Shown: positions 20,566 through 30,765 of the stretch, in pieces | How positions within the stretch are numbered: the first letter of the stretch is position 1 | Layout of the letters: every line of letters begins with the position of its first letter | Assembly: GCA_002786025.1 (NCBI GenBank) | Contig: NHNW01000001.1 | Coordinates: 1,783,402 to 1,847,401, forward strand | Reading direction: 5' to 3' | Origin: Zasmidium citrigriseum | Taxonomy: Eukaryota; Ascomycota; Dothideomycetes; Mycosphaerellales; Mycosphaerellaceae | Length of the DNA: 64,000 bases | Notes under the pieces: model-generated | What the model was told of the DNA's origin: nothing | What the model saw: only the letters and a program-made list of their open reading frames with translations | The model's database searches: none | Program-made: the position numbers and the translations under genes

Positions 20566-21436
20566 GGCGGACTGAAGCAAGCCCCAGGGGAGCCGAGGAC
20601 TTTAATGGAGGGGACGCGACGGGGTATCAGGACGCGTTGGGTACCGACGTAGCTCGGGTTGGTGGGAGGTTTGGACGAGATGGTGGTGGTTTCAGGATTT
20701 GCGTAGGCCAGGCGCAAATCCTAACGCGGTTAACATTTGACTAAGCGCCCAAATTCGCGGCCGTTGCTTCGGAGACCAGTTTCTCTCTTCAACCTCACCT
20801 CCTGCCTTTCTTCGTCTTTCATCAAGTTTTTACCTATCATCAATCACCAAATTCCAGAAGTACCATATCAACCAAATATTGGTGGCAAAATCGACGCTGG
20901 CGATGTTCTACTGGCGACATCTCGTAAAGACCACGACTTCTCGAGTCAACAGTATCGGCCAGGGGTCCGCAAACAGACAGCCGCGAGGTGAGATCATGCA
21001 TGCTCCGGGGAACGGCACATGATCCCCATCTTCTTTGGTTCACTTGGAACATTGGTCTACTGAACACCGTGAGGGTGTCGTGGCGAGTAAAGACAAGACC
21101 GAGACCAGTGCTGATATGCAATACACGGTCTGAATCGTCCATCAGCAGTCACACACCCTTCTGACAGGAAGTACCTCCCTCTGCCGCACAGTTGCATGCG
21201 ACGCTCAGAATCAGGGCGTCAGACCAGCTGATTGGCGATCCTCCATGACGACTTTCCACGCCTCATGCATGCCTTGCGCTTCTGCGCCTTAGCGAGATTC
21301 GAGGTCAAGAATAACTCGCTCGCGCATTAAGCCGTATGGTCGAAACTCCTCCGAGGCTCACCATACCAACAAAGTGTTCGGCGGCATCCATTGGCCAAAC
21401 TCGCTGCTCACTACATCAACACCGCAGTCCAGTAAA
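20566..21436. other. Gap; possible leader of an unseen gene
   Basis: This is the promoter side of the LYAR gene. At 20775-20880 a pyrimidine-rich then A/C-rich stretch looks like a 5' leader for plus-strand transcription. The first ATG (about 20903) opens only 39 codons (MFYWRHLVKTTTSRVNSIGQ..). I could not extend it by splicing. Confidence 0.3.
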
Positions 21437-21877
21437 ATGCGTGCCCCAACGATGCTGAGCGCAGACAACCAGAAGTATGACAAGCAGACCGGCTCTGTAC
21501 CTTCATGGAGAGATCCCGATGCGATTGCCATGCGTATGGAAGACCTTGTTTGGGGCATGATGGAAGCCATCAACACTCGCACCTTAGACGCTGTGGTGGA
21601 GTTAGGGAAGGCTCGTGGAAAGACTGGCCTCGAGACACATTACAACGACGTACGCAAACGTCTTCACGGACAGCCTGGAACCGTCATATCGTCGATATCA
21701 AACTGCTCGTCGAGTGTGGACCTCAAGACTGGATTCGCATGCTTCCTCTGCAATATGGATGCTATTGATCCTTGCGATGGTCTCAGAAGGCAGCAGGCCG
21801 CAGTGTTTGTATGGCGCTTGTATGATACCGAGTGGCTCTGTGTGAGATACACCGGAATCAGGGGGGTCATGTCGTGA
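21437..21877 (+). CDS. Hypothetical protein, about 146 aa
   Basis: An open frame starting MRAPTMLSADNQKYDKQTGS. The first half reads like a real helical protein (MRMEDLVWGMMEAINTRTLD, then VVELGKARGKTGLETHYNDV). The second half is richer in Cys and Ser and may instead be intron or 3' untranslated sequence. No family was recognised and no signal peptide is present. It could be a remnant. Confidence 0.35.
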   Translation: MRAPTMLSADNQKYDKQTGSVPSWRDPDAIAMRMEDLVWGMMEAINTRTLDAVVELGKARGKTGLETHYNDVRKRLHGQPGTVISSISNCSSSVDLKTGFACFLCNMDAIDPCDGLRRQQAAVFVWRLYDTEWLCVRYTGIRGVMS

Positions 21878-22161
21878 GCAGTAGATGATCAAGCAGAACT
21901 GCCACTTGAGGACCTCGCCTGAGTACGAGTAAGAAGCGGTATCTTGTGCCTTTGCATGTCGCAATTTCTGACCTTCTCTTCCCAGGCGGACCCGCAGGCT
22001 CTAATTCGGTAATACATGACATCGTCAATCGTGACTCTGAGCAAAAGCAATCTTGGTACAACAGACCGCCTTCTGGCCCAACGCCAGTACCGCAACTCCA
22101 GACACCATGCTTTCCAACACCAGGAGACCGAATGCCGTCATCAACGTATCAGGCCCGCCGT

Positions 22162-22753
22162 TTAGGCGAGCGCCCACTGATACATGCGTCGAATGGCGAA
22201 GGCGATGGCCATAATTCCCAACAAACTCCAAGCCGCAAGGGCAATGATCACGCGTCCTCTCATCTCAAATACATCCCTCATCTGCTGCTTGGCCAATCCA
22301 CGCCTTCTCCAGGATAGGCGAGGGTGCCACGTCGTCTTTGTCGATTCTTGGTATGGCTCAGGGTTCTGAAATCCAAATTGGGACCATGTCGACGCTTCGT
22401 GTGGTTGCGCATGCTGTGACAGGCGCCATTGGCGTTGCTGGCGTTCAACGACAAACAGCGAAAGGATGAAAGAAATGACATTGATGGGGGTGAGGACAAG
22501 CTAGAGAAGCAATTAGCCACGCCTGCTCGGGTTATACGATGCCAGATGAGGAGGGATGTACATCGGCAATAAGCGATTCGAAGTGGGATGACCCGCTCTC
22601 GTCGTTGGTGCTCGGAGATGGCTGAGCGGGCATCTTGAGCGCGTCCTCTGACAGACTCCAAAAGGGATCCGACTTCTTGTTCCTGCTATGCGGCCTTGAC
22701 TTGGCCGGCCGTTCTAAACTTGTGGCTGCAGACATCTCCACCGACGCTGACAT
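22162..22753 (-). CDS. Small two-TM membrane protein, about 176-184 aa, unidentified
   Basis: Exon 2 (22500-22162) reads from a hydrophobic segment (LVLTPINVISFILSLFVV) into a basic, Trp-rich stretch (ERQQRQWRLSQ) and then a second hydrophobic segment (GRVIIALAAWSLLGIMAIAF) ending IRRMYQWALA-stop. Exon 1 starts at 22753 (MSASVEMSAATSLERPAKSR) and is a Ser/Pro-rich soluble tail. Two donors are possible in the same phase: GTATAA (37-bp intron, unusually short) and GTACAT (61-bp intron, more usual); the acceptor CTCTAG at 22501 follows a CTAAT branch site. The two hydrophobic segments flanking a cytosolic or lumenal loop suggest a hairpin in an internal membrane. Function is not known. Confidence 0.6.
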
Positions 22754-24450
22754 GTTGGCGTTCGTTGCTTGAGCGGTTCACGGGGCTTGTGCTGCTGTGC
22801 GACCAGCTCCAATGCGGACGGCAGCACACATTGATATGCACAGGCAGCGTGCGCTATTCTTGTTGTTCTTGTTGAGAATGATGCTGCCTGCGGGCACTGC
22901 CAGCGATGTACTGAGACAGCCAGGGACGGAGAGCGGCGGAAGCACAGCTTCGTGACGTGAATTCCAAGACTTCCAACCCACTCACACTCCGCCCGTGACT
23001 CGGACCGCTACGCACGGAATGCGAGCCTTGGACGCAGAGCAGATGTGCTGCCAGGGTTCTTTGTGGACGACACGTCCCGAAACAGCGGCCTGGGTTTGTT
23101 GCACACCCTGCCCATGACGACAGCGTACCGAGGCTTGATGAAGCGCATCGCTCGAATCCGACTTCACTTGCTTGATTGTTTCCTCAAATACCTCCTCTGC
23201 AAAATGTCTGTATCACCATCAATTGCCGCCGTCGGTCGGCACGCCCTTTCGATCTACATCCGCCCACGGCTCCAACGGCGTTGGCCGAGCTCTCATGCAC
23301 AAGCAGCACGACTCCAGCCACACACGCGTCGGTTTGCTTGACACCGCTCGGCGCGAATTGCACTGCCCGGCGAGAGGGTGCATCATCATGCTGCCATCGT
23401 CTCCTGTCTGTGACCGCCGTACCTGATGCTAACCGCGACAGGCACCTGCATGGAATGCGTGATCCGAGCCGCTCGTCCTTCGCTGTATGCACACCGCACC
23501 GCCTGTGGCGCGGCAGACACGTTGCAGCTCGTGGACCTGCATCTTCGTCCATTCATTCACCGACAGGGCGGATGACAGAACAACTCATGCTGGTCCGCTC
23601 GCGACCCATACACCGCACCGGGTCGCTGGTATGCAATGTGCGACCTGATCGCGCGATCGTGCATCACGACCCTGTACCGCGCGATGCCAGGAACGGCACT
23701 CCCAGATGGTCCTTTCAGTCAATGAGGCGTCGTCTCCATCCGAATTTGCATCCAGGTGGCCCCACTGGCACATCGACACTCGACTGCAGCTCTGCAAGGG
23801 AATGGCAAAAATTTTGCATTGGCCAATCGCTACCGGCCTGCAGCTGAGAGCTGACCGGGACGACGGCCCTCAGCATTCGCTAGATGGTTCACCCCACACT
23901 GCCTGTACAGCGTGCTCTTGGTTCAGCTTGCTCGCCACGGAGGAGTGGCAATTACTGCTCCATTGGCAAGAACAACCGTTCGCGGCTGAGGCTCACACGA
24001 GCCGGAGCGTCGCTGCAGTGGGTTAGAAGCTTTCACGAGCTACGCTTCCGAAACCGTCGTCTCTCACTGATCTTCTCCCTGCGCACTCCAGTAGCTGCAT
24101 CCCGTCAGCGCCTCAGGCCAATGAACTCGCATGGCCGATTCATTGCACAGAGGTCTCACTCAATCATTCACTTCCGCCGCCATTGCCAGCCACTGTACCC
24201 ACTGCCGGACGGCTCATGCATGACATCCTGGTGTGGACCTCATTGTAGACGACGATGCCTTACGGGTCTGCATTGGCACCAAACGGTCGCCACCATCAAC
24301 CCCCAATAGTATGAATCGCACAGAAGTATTGGAGCCATGCTCCCAAGCCCAGCTTCGCTGTCGATGCTGTGCGCCTACCACGATAACCGACCCCTGAAGA
24401 TCAAGTGAATATATCTGCCAACTTTCTTATACTTCTGCCTCGAAGCAAAT
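22754..24450. other. 1.7-kb gap without a confident gene
   Basis: GC-rich sequence with many short, overlapping frames on both strands, none with protein-like composition or usable splice joins. Words such as ACACCGCACCG recur at about 23498 and 23610 without a clear repeat structure. Confidence 0.4.
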
Positions 24451-25875
24451 ATGCTGGCTTCCAATCCACGACCACGTGCTGTCCAGTCGGTACCCGGAGC
24501 AATGACCAGCCAACGCGCCGCCGAGCTATCAAGAAATCAGTCGGGAGGGAGCGGGCCTGCCTCGCCGGCTTCTAGCCGCTCCGAAAGTGGTAGTACGTCC
24601 CTTCCTTCTTGCCCAACGAGAGACACATCTCAGACATGGAGGATGATACTGACGCATCCTCAGGCAGCAGGTCAGGCTCGACGGCGGATTCAATCGACTT
24701 CCGTTTCCTCAACTTCACCAACCCCGCAGATGCAAGAAACGCTCAGATTCGGAGAAGTGTGCGAAGTCATGTCACGTCGAAGCAACATGAAAAGCAACGG
24801 AAAGCTGCTGCAGCACAAGCCAGACGAACGGCAGAGGCACTGCCAGATGGTGTGGCATCGTCCAGTCTACGACCTCCCGTGAGCAGATCTACTTCATCAA
24901 TCGGTTCACCAGATACGGACACCAGCAGCCCAGAAGAGTCTCCAACGTCTCCCAACCCTGGATCATCCTCACCTTCATCACCGCTGGCTCGAATCAACCC
25001 TTTGGAAGTATATCCTGAGGACTGGCATCCCTATCTGCGGCCTGTCATGGTATGGAATGGTAGAAACAGTGTGAAAGTGTTCTTCGAGGCTGATCGTTTC
25101 CCAGGACCACTACATCAACTCGATGTCGATCGACCTCCCAGATACGGACACTGCATCAAGAGGGCTGATCCGAGACAACTTTCTCGCCGTCGTCTTCTCA
25201 GATAAGGCCTCATTGCACGCTACAATCCTTGCTGCTGCTGCCCACTGGAACAAAATGCGGCCTACGCAACAACACGGGATCAATCTGTTACAACTTCGAG
25301 GTATGGCGATACAAGAGATCAATCGCTCGCTGGTGGATCACAGTGCGGGTGGACGATCTACGAGCGATGCCCTCATCGCGGCGGTTGGCAAGATGGCGAC
25401 ATACGAACTTCTCTTTGGCCAACGAGAGACTTTCCACACCCACATGACCGGTTTACAACGCATGGTCAGCCTGCGAGGTGGGCTACAATCACTTGGACTC
25501 AACGGTCTACTCGAACGGATTCTACTCTGGCTCGATGCGAATGCTGCCAGCATCACCCAAGGCCCGCTCTACTTCCCACCCGCTGCCTTCTCTTCCTCCA
25601 ACGGCCACCCTGCCCCTGATCGAAGGCTTTTCTTGCTAGGCTTGCAACGGTCATAACGAGAACCTTTACACAACGCCAAAGACGTCGAATCGATCCATCC
25701 AGCCTCTCTTCCAGCGGAAAGTCAATATCGATATCTGGAGTGGAGACCCTATCAAACTGCAGTTGAACAAAGGGCGGCTACATCTAGAAGGGAGTACCAA
25801 AAGCAAACGGCTGTACCACAAACGCGTCGCGGCAGTGCTGGTTCGCTGGCTGCGTGTCCACTCGTGAAGGTCTAG
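24451..25875 (+). CDS. Fungal transcription-factor-like protein interrupted by an in-frame TAA
   Basis: Exons 24451-24589, 24634-25049 and 25105 onward are joined in frame by introns of 44 and 55 bp. The N-terminus is Ser/Pro-rich. A motif FRFLNFTNPADARNAQIRRS followed by VRSHVTSKQHEKQRK matches the conserved block of fungal regulators that lack a zinc cluster and are often annotated as tachykinin-family or C6-like factors. A helical domain follows (DNFLAVVFSDKASLHATILA, LLERILLWLDANA) as in Fungal_trans_2 proteins. The frame stops at TAA 25654-25656 (368 aa), but the same frame continues protein-like (NAKDVESIHPASLPAESQYR) to TAG at 25873-25875. TCA-TAA-CGA would read through if TAA were CAA. 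Either the gene is truncated at 368 aa or it is a recent pseudogene. Confidence 0.65.
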
Positions 25876-25943
25876 AACCACCACCCTAGCTAATGTTTTG
25901 TCGATTTTGCATAGTGTAGCATAGCGTAGCATATGATGTCCCC

Positions 25944-26390
25944 ATGGCAAATGGACATTTACACATTCGAGAAGAAAGACCATACTGGCGCCCAATCCCT
26001 CTGGTCACTCAATCGCGCAAAGGCGTTGAGAACGATCCAACGAATGGGTCGCCGTCGAATTGTTTGATCGTCTGCCGTCCAACGAAGTATCCAAAAACGT
26101 TTCCCTCGGCAGGCGCCATCGACTCCTTCGACACGTTGTCACACGGTCCCGAGCATCTGATCCACTCAACGCCCATTGACAGCGCCGTTGCCTTCTTCCC
26201 GAGTGCCCAGCCCATCGACCACGCCTCCCGCAGCGGCTCCTTCAACATGTCGATCGAACGAACGAGTGGCGAACAGTCGACGACGGCAATCTTCCAGACG
26301 CGCCTGGACATTCCCGCGAGGATGGTTGTTCGGAAAGAGGACGATAGAATGTCTCGAAATGGCAGCAACCTATTTCGGCATTATGAGTAG
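25944..26390 (+). CDS. Hypothetical open frame, 148 aa, both strands open
   Basis: The frame starts MANGHLHIREERPYWRPIPL just after the preceding gene. It ends RMSRNGSNLFRHYE. The complementary strand is open over nearly the same interval (26368-26009) and also looks protein-like (MSRRVWKIAVVDCSPLVRSI). I cannot decide which strand, if either, is coding; no family was recognised on either. The ATG at 25944 follows CCCC and is not a strong context. Confidence 0.25.
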   Translation: MANGHLHIREERPYWRPIPLVTQSRKGVENDPTNGSPSNCLIVCRPTKYPKTFPSAGAIDSFDTLSHGPEHLIHSTPIDSAVAFFPSAQPIDHASRSGSFNMSIERTSGEQSTTAIFQTRLDIPARMVVRKEDDRMSRNGSNLFRHYE

Positions 26391-26526
26391 AAGCCTTCTC
26401 AATGGCGAGAAGTGTTCCCTGGTTGATAATGCTACCAAATCATAGCGTAGTATCGAGCATCAGGCTGAGCGGTGAGTTTCGCAGCGCCCTATTCGGGCAT
26501 TGGGAGTAGGACGTCTCTCAATGGTG
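26367..26526 (+). repeat. Diverged direct repeat, two copies about 117 bp apart
   Basis: CCTATTTCGGCATTATGAGT followed by AGAAGCCTTCTCAATGGCGA (from about 26369) is repeated as CCCTATTCGGGCATTGGGAG followed by TAGGACGTCTCTCAATGGTGA (read with about 75-80 percent identity by eye, from about 26486). The first copy covers the 3' end of the open frame at 25944-26390. Confidence 0.5.
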
Positions 26527-28173
26527 AGTTTTGTGTGGGTTAGTTCGGTACGCTACCATTCATCGGAGAATTCCTCGACGGGCGCTAGAAGGTATATCAG
26601 TGGCGACTGGTGAAATAGTGTGGCAAAGTGAAAGTAGCAAATCACTGACGAGAGATTGACAGTGCGAAGAATAAGGGAAAGCATCAAATATCGCGTGCGC
26701 AAGTAGCCGCGATGCCGATGTAGTTCCATGACGCGGTGTTCACGATGTAACGATACCACTTTAACGTCCGTTTGGTTGGGCAGCAATCAAAGCGGTCATC
26801 GAAGCGCATCCGTCTAGGATTGCGGAAGGAAAAACGCGTCCAGCAACAGTCGAAATGAGGACGCAATTTCTAATCATCAATCAATCAATGAACCTTCGAA
26901 GTTCTCGAAGATAGCGCTGCTGGAGGAGCTGCCGACCTGCAGCTCTTCCTGACATGCGCTAGCGGCTCCAGAGAGCTGTCCCAAGAGAAGATCGTTGCTT
27001 GAAATGGCAAATACACGTCTTCTAGGAGCACTTAATCACGTGCTCGTAAACCGAAGTTTGGAAGTTTGATCTGCAGTCGGGTATGGAAGGTGTTTGCTTG
27101 ACTTTGGTTCTTCTCGCTCTCTCCGAGTTTCAATGTGGGTTTCGAGAGGCAGTGCTGCAGTCAAAATGCACGAAAGGAGCTGATGCCGGCGCAGAAGATG
27201 ATGGAGTGATCGTCGAGGACGGATGCCCAGACACCCACACACAGCTGATGAGATAGAAAGAGCTGAGCCTGTGCTTGCATTTGAAGATCCCGTGGCAAGA
27301 GACGTTCAGCCCTGGATGGGTGGATGGAAGCATCGAGCAGCGGCTGGACCAGACAAATCGATTCGACAGACCCATCCTGGCCTCGAGATGATGGTCCGCA
27401 TTCAAGATTCGTGGAAGGAAAAGGGGGGAAAGACAGGACATGCGTCCGGGCCTCGAGAGATGCAATCAGGGGGGCTGCAGGCATCGTCCGGGCTGGAAGG
27501 TTCCGCGCAGCATCGAATAGGAATCACAGGCATGTGGCGGCTGGTTTTCTGGTCGGTATGCCGGTACTATGGTTCCTAGGCGACAGGCTGCAAGCTCCCG
27601 TCCATGGAATGAACAGTTCGGCGTCGGATACCAGCAGCTCGTGCTATCGGGGGTACAAGGCGGACATGTTCGGTGATTGGATCATGCAGCACGCACATGG
27701 TGATTCAACAAGTTGTCTGGTCGTATCCTGGTGTTCTCGTAGATGAGGAATGTCGTCGGTTGGCCACGTGCTCATTTGCCCTGTTCGTGAGGCGGAAATT
27801 GTCAATTTTCGTTCTTGGCGAGGATAGCGTCGTGCAAGATAGTGAGGCGTCAGAGCAGGCGGACCAAGTGTCCTATGAGGCGTGAGCATGGCAAGAAAGT
27901 CCAAGAATGCGTAAATATCACAGATCGTGTGAGACAGAGATCATGCCAGTGGACGTGTATCGTGTCAGAAGCAGGCGGTTCGCCTACGCATTGGGTATTG
28001 CGAACAGGAACTGTAGCGAAGCCCTATGCCGAAGAGTTCGTGATCCTTTTGGTCACTGCATACGTGCCGATGCCATAGCCGCAACGCCAGATGTTGCATC
28101 CCGCTGAAAGAGTTCTTGAATCATGTCCACCATCGCCCGCGCTCGCTTCGTCTCTCCTGCGCTCGCTTTCCGT
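26527..28173. other. 1.6-kb gap without a confident gene
   Basis: Several 80-140 codon frames overlap on both strands between 27130 and 28080. None shows a domain, a consistent composition or a convincing splice partner. A pyrimidine-poor AT-leaning stretch lies at 26550-26900. Confidence 0.4.
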
Positions 28174-28555
28174 CTATCTCAGTCTCCTGGCCTCACGCTC
28201 AGACTCGAGCAAGCAGAGGATGTCATCCTCGCGGACTGTCCAGCTCCATTAGTGTCTGCCCGCTTCGCACATGTCTTTTGCTGCATACCTGGGCCCTTGA
28301 CGTTGCGGATGATAGAACGGGTGGTGTCGTCCATGAACTCGACACGGACCTGGGTCACACCTCCACGGGAGCCTGTATGATATCAGAACCGCTCTTTCTC
28401 TGCCAAATTCTCTCTCTTTCTTCATTCGAGGGATCGCATACCGGTACGGCCGAGGACTCTGGTGACCTTGACGAGCTTGACTGGGACCCTGTGCTGCTGT
28501 CAGTCGCAATGCCCGTGTGGCCTCAAATATTGAGCGCTTACTTGGCGGAATCCAT
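28174..28555 (-). CDS. RPS28: 40S ribosomal protein eS28, 68 aa, four exons
   Basis: Spliced by eye from exons 28555-28542 (14 bases), 28488-28442, 28372-28289 and 28235-28174; introns of 53, 69 and 53 bp are all GT..AG. The product starts [20 protein letters not shown]. It then continues [20 protein letters not shown] and ends [12 protein letters not shown], which is the highly conserved eS28 sequence along its full length (68 aa here, 67-69 in other eukaryotes). It is an OB-fold protein of the small-subunit head/platform near the mRNA exit. Because no exon is longer than 84 bases, the gene is invisible in long open frames. Every junction falls within a strictly conserved segment, so the model is secure. 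Most likely an essential single-copy gene. Confidence 0.97.
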
Positions 28556-29196
28556 CGTTGCACTGTGTGTGTCGGTGGTTGAGTGATTGACGGGGAGTGG
28601 TTGTGGTTGTCGGCGCGGATGGGCGGTTCAAGCTGCTCAGTGTCGTTGTTCGAGCCTGCCCGCTTGGGATTTTCGAACGCACGCCAAGAGTCCGCTCGGA
28701 ACGTTCCCGCTGGCCCGTGCGCTGGGAGGCCTGAGGCAACTACGATCTCCACACTTCACCTCCCGAATCTTCGAAACCATCGTTCACGACCACGCACAAT
28801 AATGTAACAACATCCCGTCACTCGTATGGTGTGGACTTCTTAATTCTCCTTGAATCCATTTGTTGAACATGACATCAATCGAACTTAAAGAGACCCGACC
28901 TCAGATGCTCCCACACAGGCCGCAAGACAAAGCTAGGAGCAAAGACGAGAGTGAGAAGATGGCCCATGAGCTCCCGATTCTCAGAGGGCTGTGACCATCT
29001 GTCAGTGTATCTATTTACTCTCTCCTCTCCACTGACGGAGTCACATTCTTCTAGATGGCCGGCCAAAGGCATTACGTGGTGTGGAGCAATTGAGATGGAT
29101 CTGCCTGTCCGTCTCTCAATACAGGATTCTTCGCTGTCCAACCTATCGATGGAAGACTTTTCTAACTATGCCAGATCGAACTTTTCTCCAACTGCG
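28556..29196. other. RPS28 promoter side and spacer
   Basis: The first 300 bp upstream of RPS28 are pyrimidine-rich on the coding strand side, as in ribosomal-protein promoters. No binding site was firmly recognised. Nothing was recognised from 28850 to 29196; the open plus-strand frame there is antisense to exon 2 of the next gene. Confidence 0.4.
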
Positions 29197-30128
29197 CTAC
29201 ATTGGCACGCCCTCCAGAAGCACCCGCAGAAGCATCGAGTTCTCAATCTCATCCTTGCGAGCGATGAGCTCTTCCGCGTCCCAATTCACCCAGACGTACT
29301 TTCCCTTCAGGAAAGCCGCCTCGGAAGACGCAAGCCAGACATGAAACCAAGCCGGCAGTTCAACTGGACACAAGAGTCAGCAACGTATTTCCAAAACGAC
29401 TAGCACCGGGACGACTTACTCTCATCCTGGCCCTCAAAATCAGTGTCCGCATTGATCTCAGTCTTGATCACACCTGGCTGTGTATTGACAATGTGCAGCC
29501 CGGGATTCTCTGCCGCGAGGTAGTCGAACATCTTGATGACCGCCGCCTTGTACATGGCGTACAGAAAGACCCCATCCATGGGCTTGATGTGAGCTATTCC
29601 CGAAGACACATTGAACAGCTTTGCATCAGGAGCAGCAACTGGCAAGACAGCCTGAATCGCATTGAAAGCCGCCAGGACCATTAGATCGAAACCGCGACGT
29701 AACTCCTGCTCATCATATCCCTTGACAGGAGCCATCTCAGGCAGGATGCCAGCACACCAGATGAAGATGTCGATCTTGCCGACCTTGTTGGCGATGTTCT
29801 TCAGAGCGGTCTCAGCTGCTTCCCGCCGAGACATGTCGGCACCCTCGGTGAGAACATCGGTCTTGGAACCTGCTGCACGAATCTCCTTTGCGGCCTCTTC
29901 CAGTCGATTCGCACGACGGCCTAGGATGGCAACAGACTTGGCGCCAGCTTGGGCAAATGCAATCGCTGTTGCCTTTCCGATCCCCGTTCCGCCGCCGGCC
30001 ACCACCACATTCTTGCCAGCAGCCGATAGTTCTAGTCGCTCGGGCGAGATGAATGGGTACGGCTTGTTGTGCCACGTCTTCGTGAAGGAGACAAATGATG
30101 GGACACGGCCTTGTGCTTCGGTGGCCAT
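29197..30128 (-). CDS. Short-chain dehydrogenase/reductase, 291 aa
   Basis: Exon 1 (30128-29420) and exon 2 (29363-29197) are joined across a 56-bp intron (GTAAGT..GTCCAG). The join restores the conserved C-terminus ELPAWFHVWLASSEAAFLKG followed by KYVWVNWD. The Rossmann motif is GGGTGIGKA (about residues 45-53). The NNAG position is WCAG, the catalytic Ser is in NVSSG, and YAMYK supplies Tyr-x3-Lys. LGRRANRL after beta2 suggests NADP preference. The enzyme is cytosolic and oxidises or reduces a hydroxyl or keto group; the substrate is unknown. It is the first of three same-strand genes that share an upstream motif (at 30352 and 30590 here), with a zinc-cluster regulator and an efflux pump, which suggests a detoxification or metabolite role. 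Confidence 0.92.
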
Positions 30129-30351
30129 GTTCTTTGTGGAGGTAAGTTGTGTTGTTGGCTTTGGTTGCTTGATTCAGTTCAATGTTGTGGTGGGAATGCT
30201 GTTGTACCTTATCTCTCCCACTCGACTTCACTGAGAGGCACCACCCTCTTATGTGTTATCTCGACGGATCATATCGCAGCCGGGCCCTCCAAGGAACAGC
30301 ATTGTGGAACTTGATGACCATCCCATTCTCGAAGATGAGTTACGTAACCAT

Positions 30352-30362
30352 GTTCCGTGGAA
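30352..30362 (-). promoter_or_regulatory. TTCCACGGAAC site, SDR promoter (proximal)
   Basis: GTTCCGTGGAA on the plus strand, 224 bp upstream of the SDR start. It is identical in its ten-base core to the other three sites and is a candidate binding site for the zinc-cluster regulator encoded next door (it contains a CGG triplet). Confidence 0.6.
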
Positions 30363-30589
30363 GGTCGCTAAAATCTATGGACAAGGATCAAACCCTGGGC
30401 GAAGACACGATATCTCAGAACACCTGCACAAGCTCCGGTATACGAATGTAGAATCACATGAGCCGCGGAGATTAGACTGCAACTTTTCATTCACTTACAC
30501 AAGCTGAAGGACTTGGCATTTTCCCGGGGCGCCTAAGGCTGGCTTACAAACTTAAAATATCCTTGCAGGGACCTCCTCCAATTCGGCGT

Positions 30590-30600
30590 TTCCACGGAAC
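30590..30600 (+). promoter_or_regulatory. TTCCACGGAAC site, SDR promoter (distal)
   Basis: TTCCACGGAAC in the spacer between the regulator's 3' end and the SDR gene, about 460 bp upstream of the SDR start. It matches the other sites exactly over the core. Confidence 0.6.
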
Positions 30601-30765
30601 CAGTTGGAACGTCAGCATCGAGTTCCAAGCGGCTGTGCTGGACTCCTGCCAACTTCATCAATCTCTCTCCTTATCATCTCTACATCGGCGAAACACGGCA
30701 ATGATGGGTGATAGAAAGAACATCTCCCTTCACGGTTGGGCTTAGACAGCATTGTGTGAGTCTGT

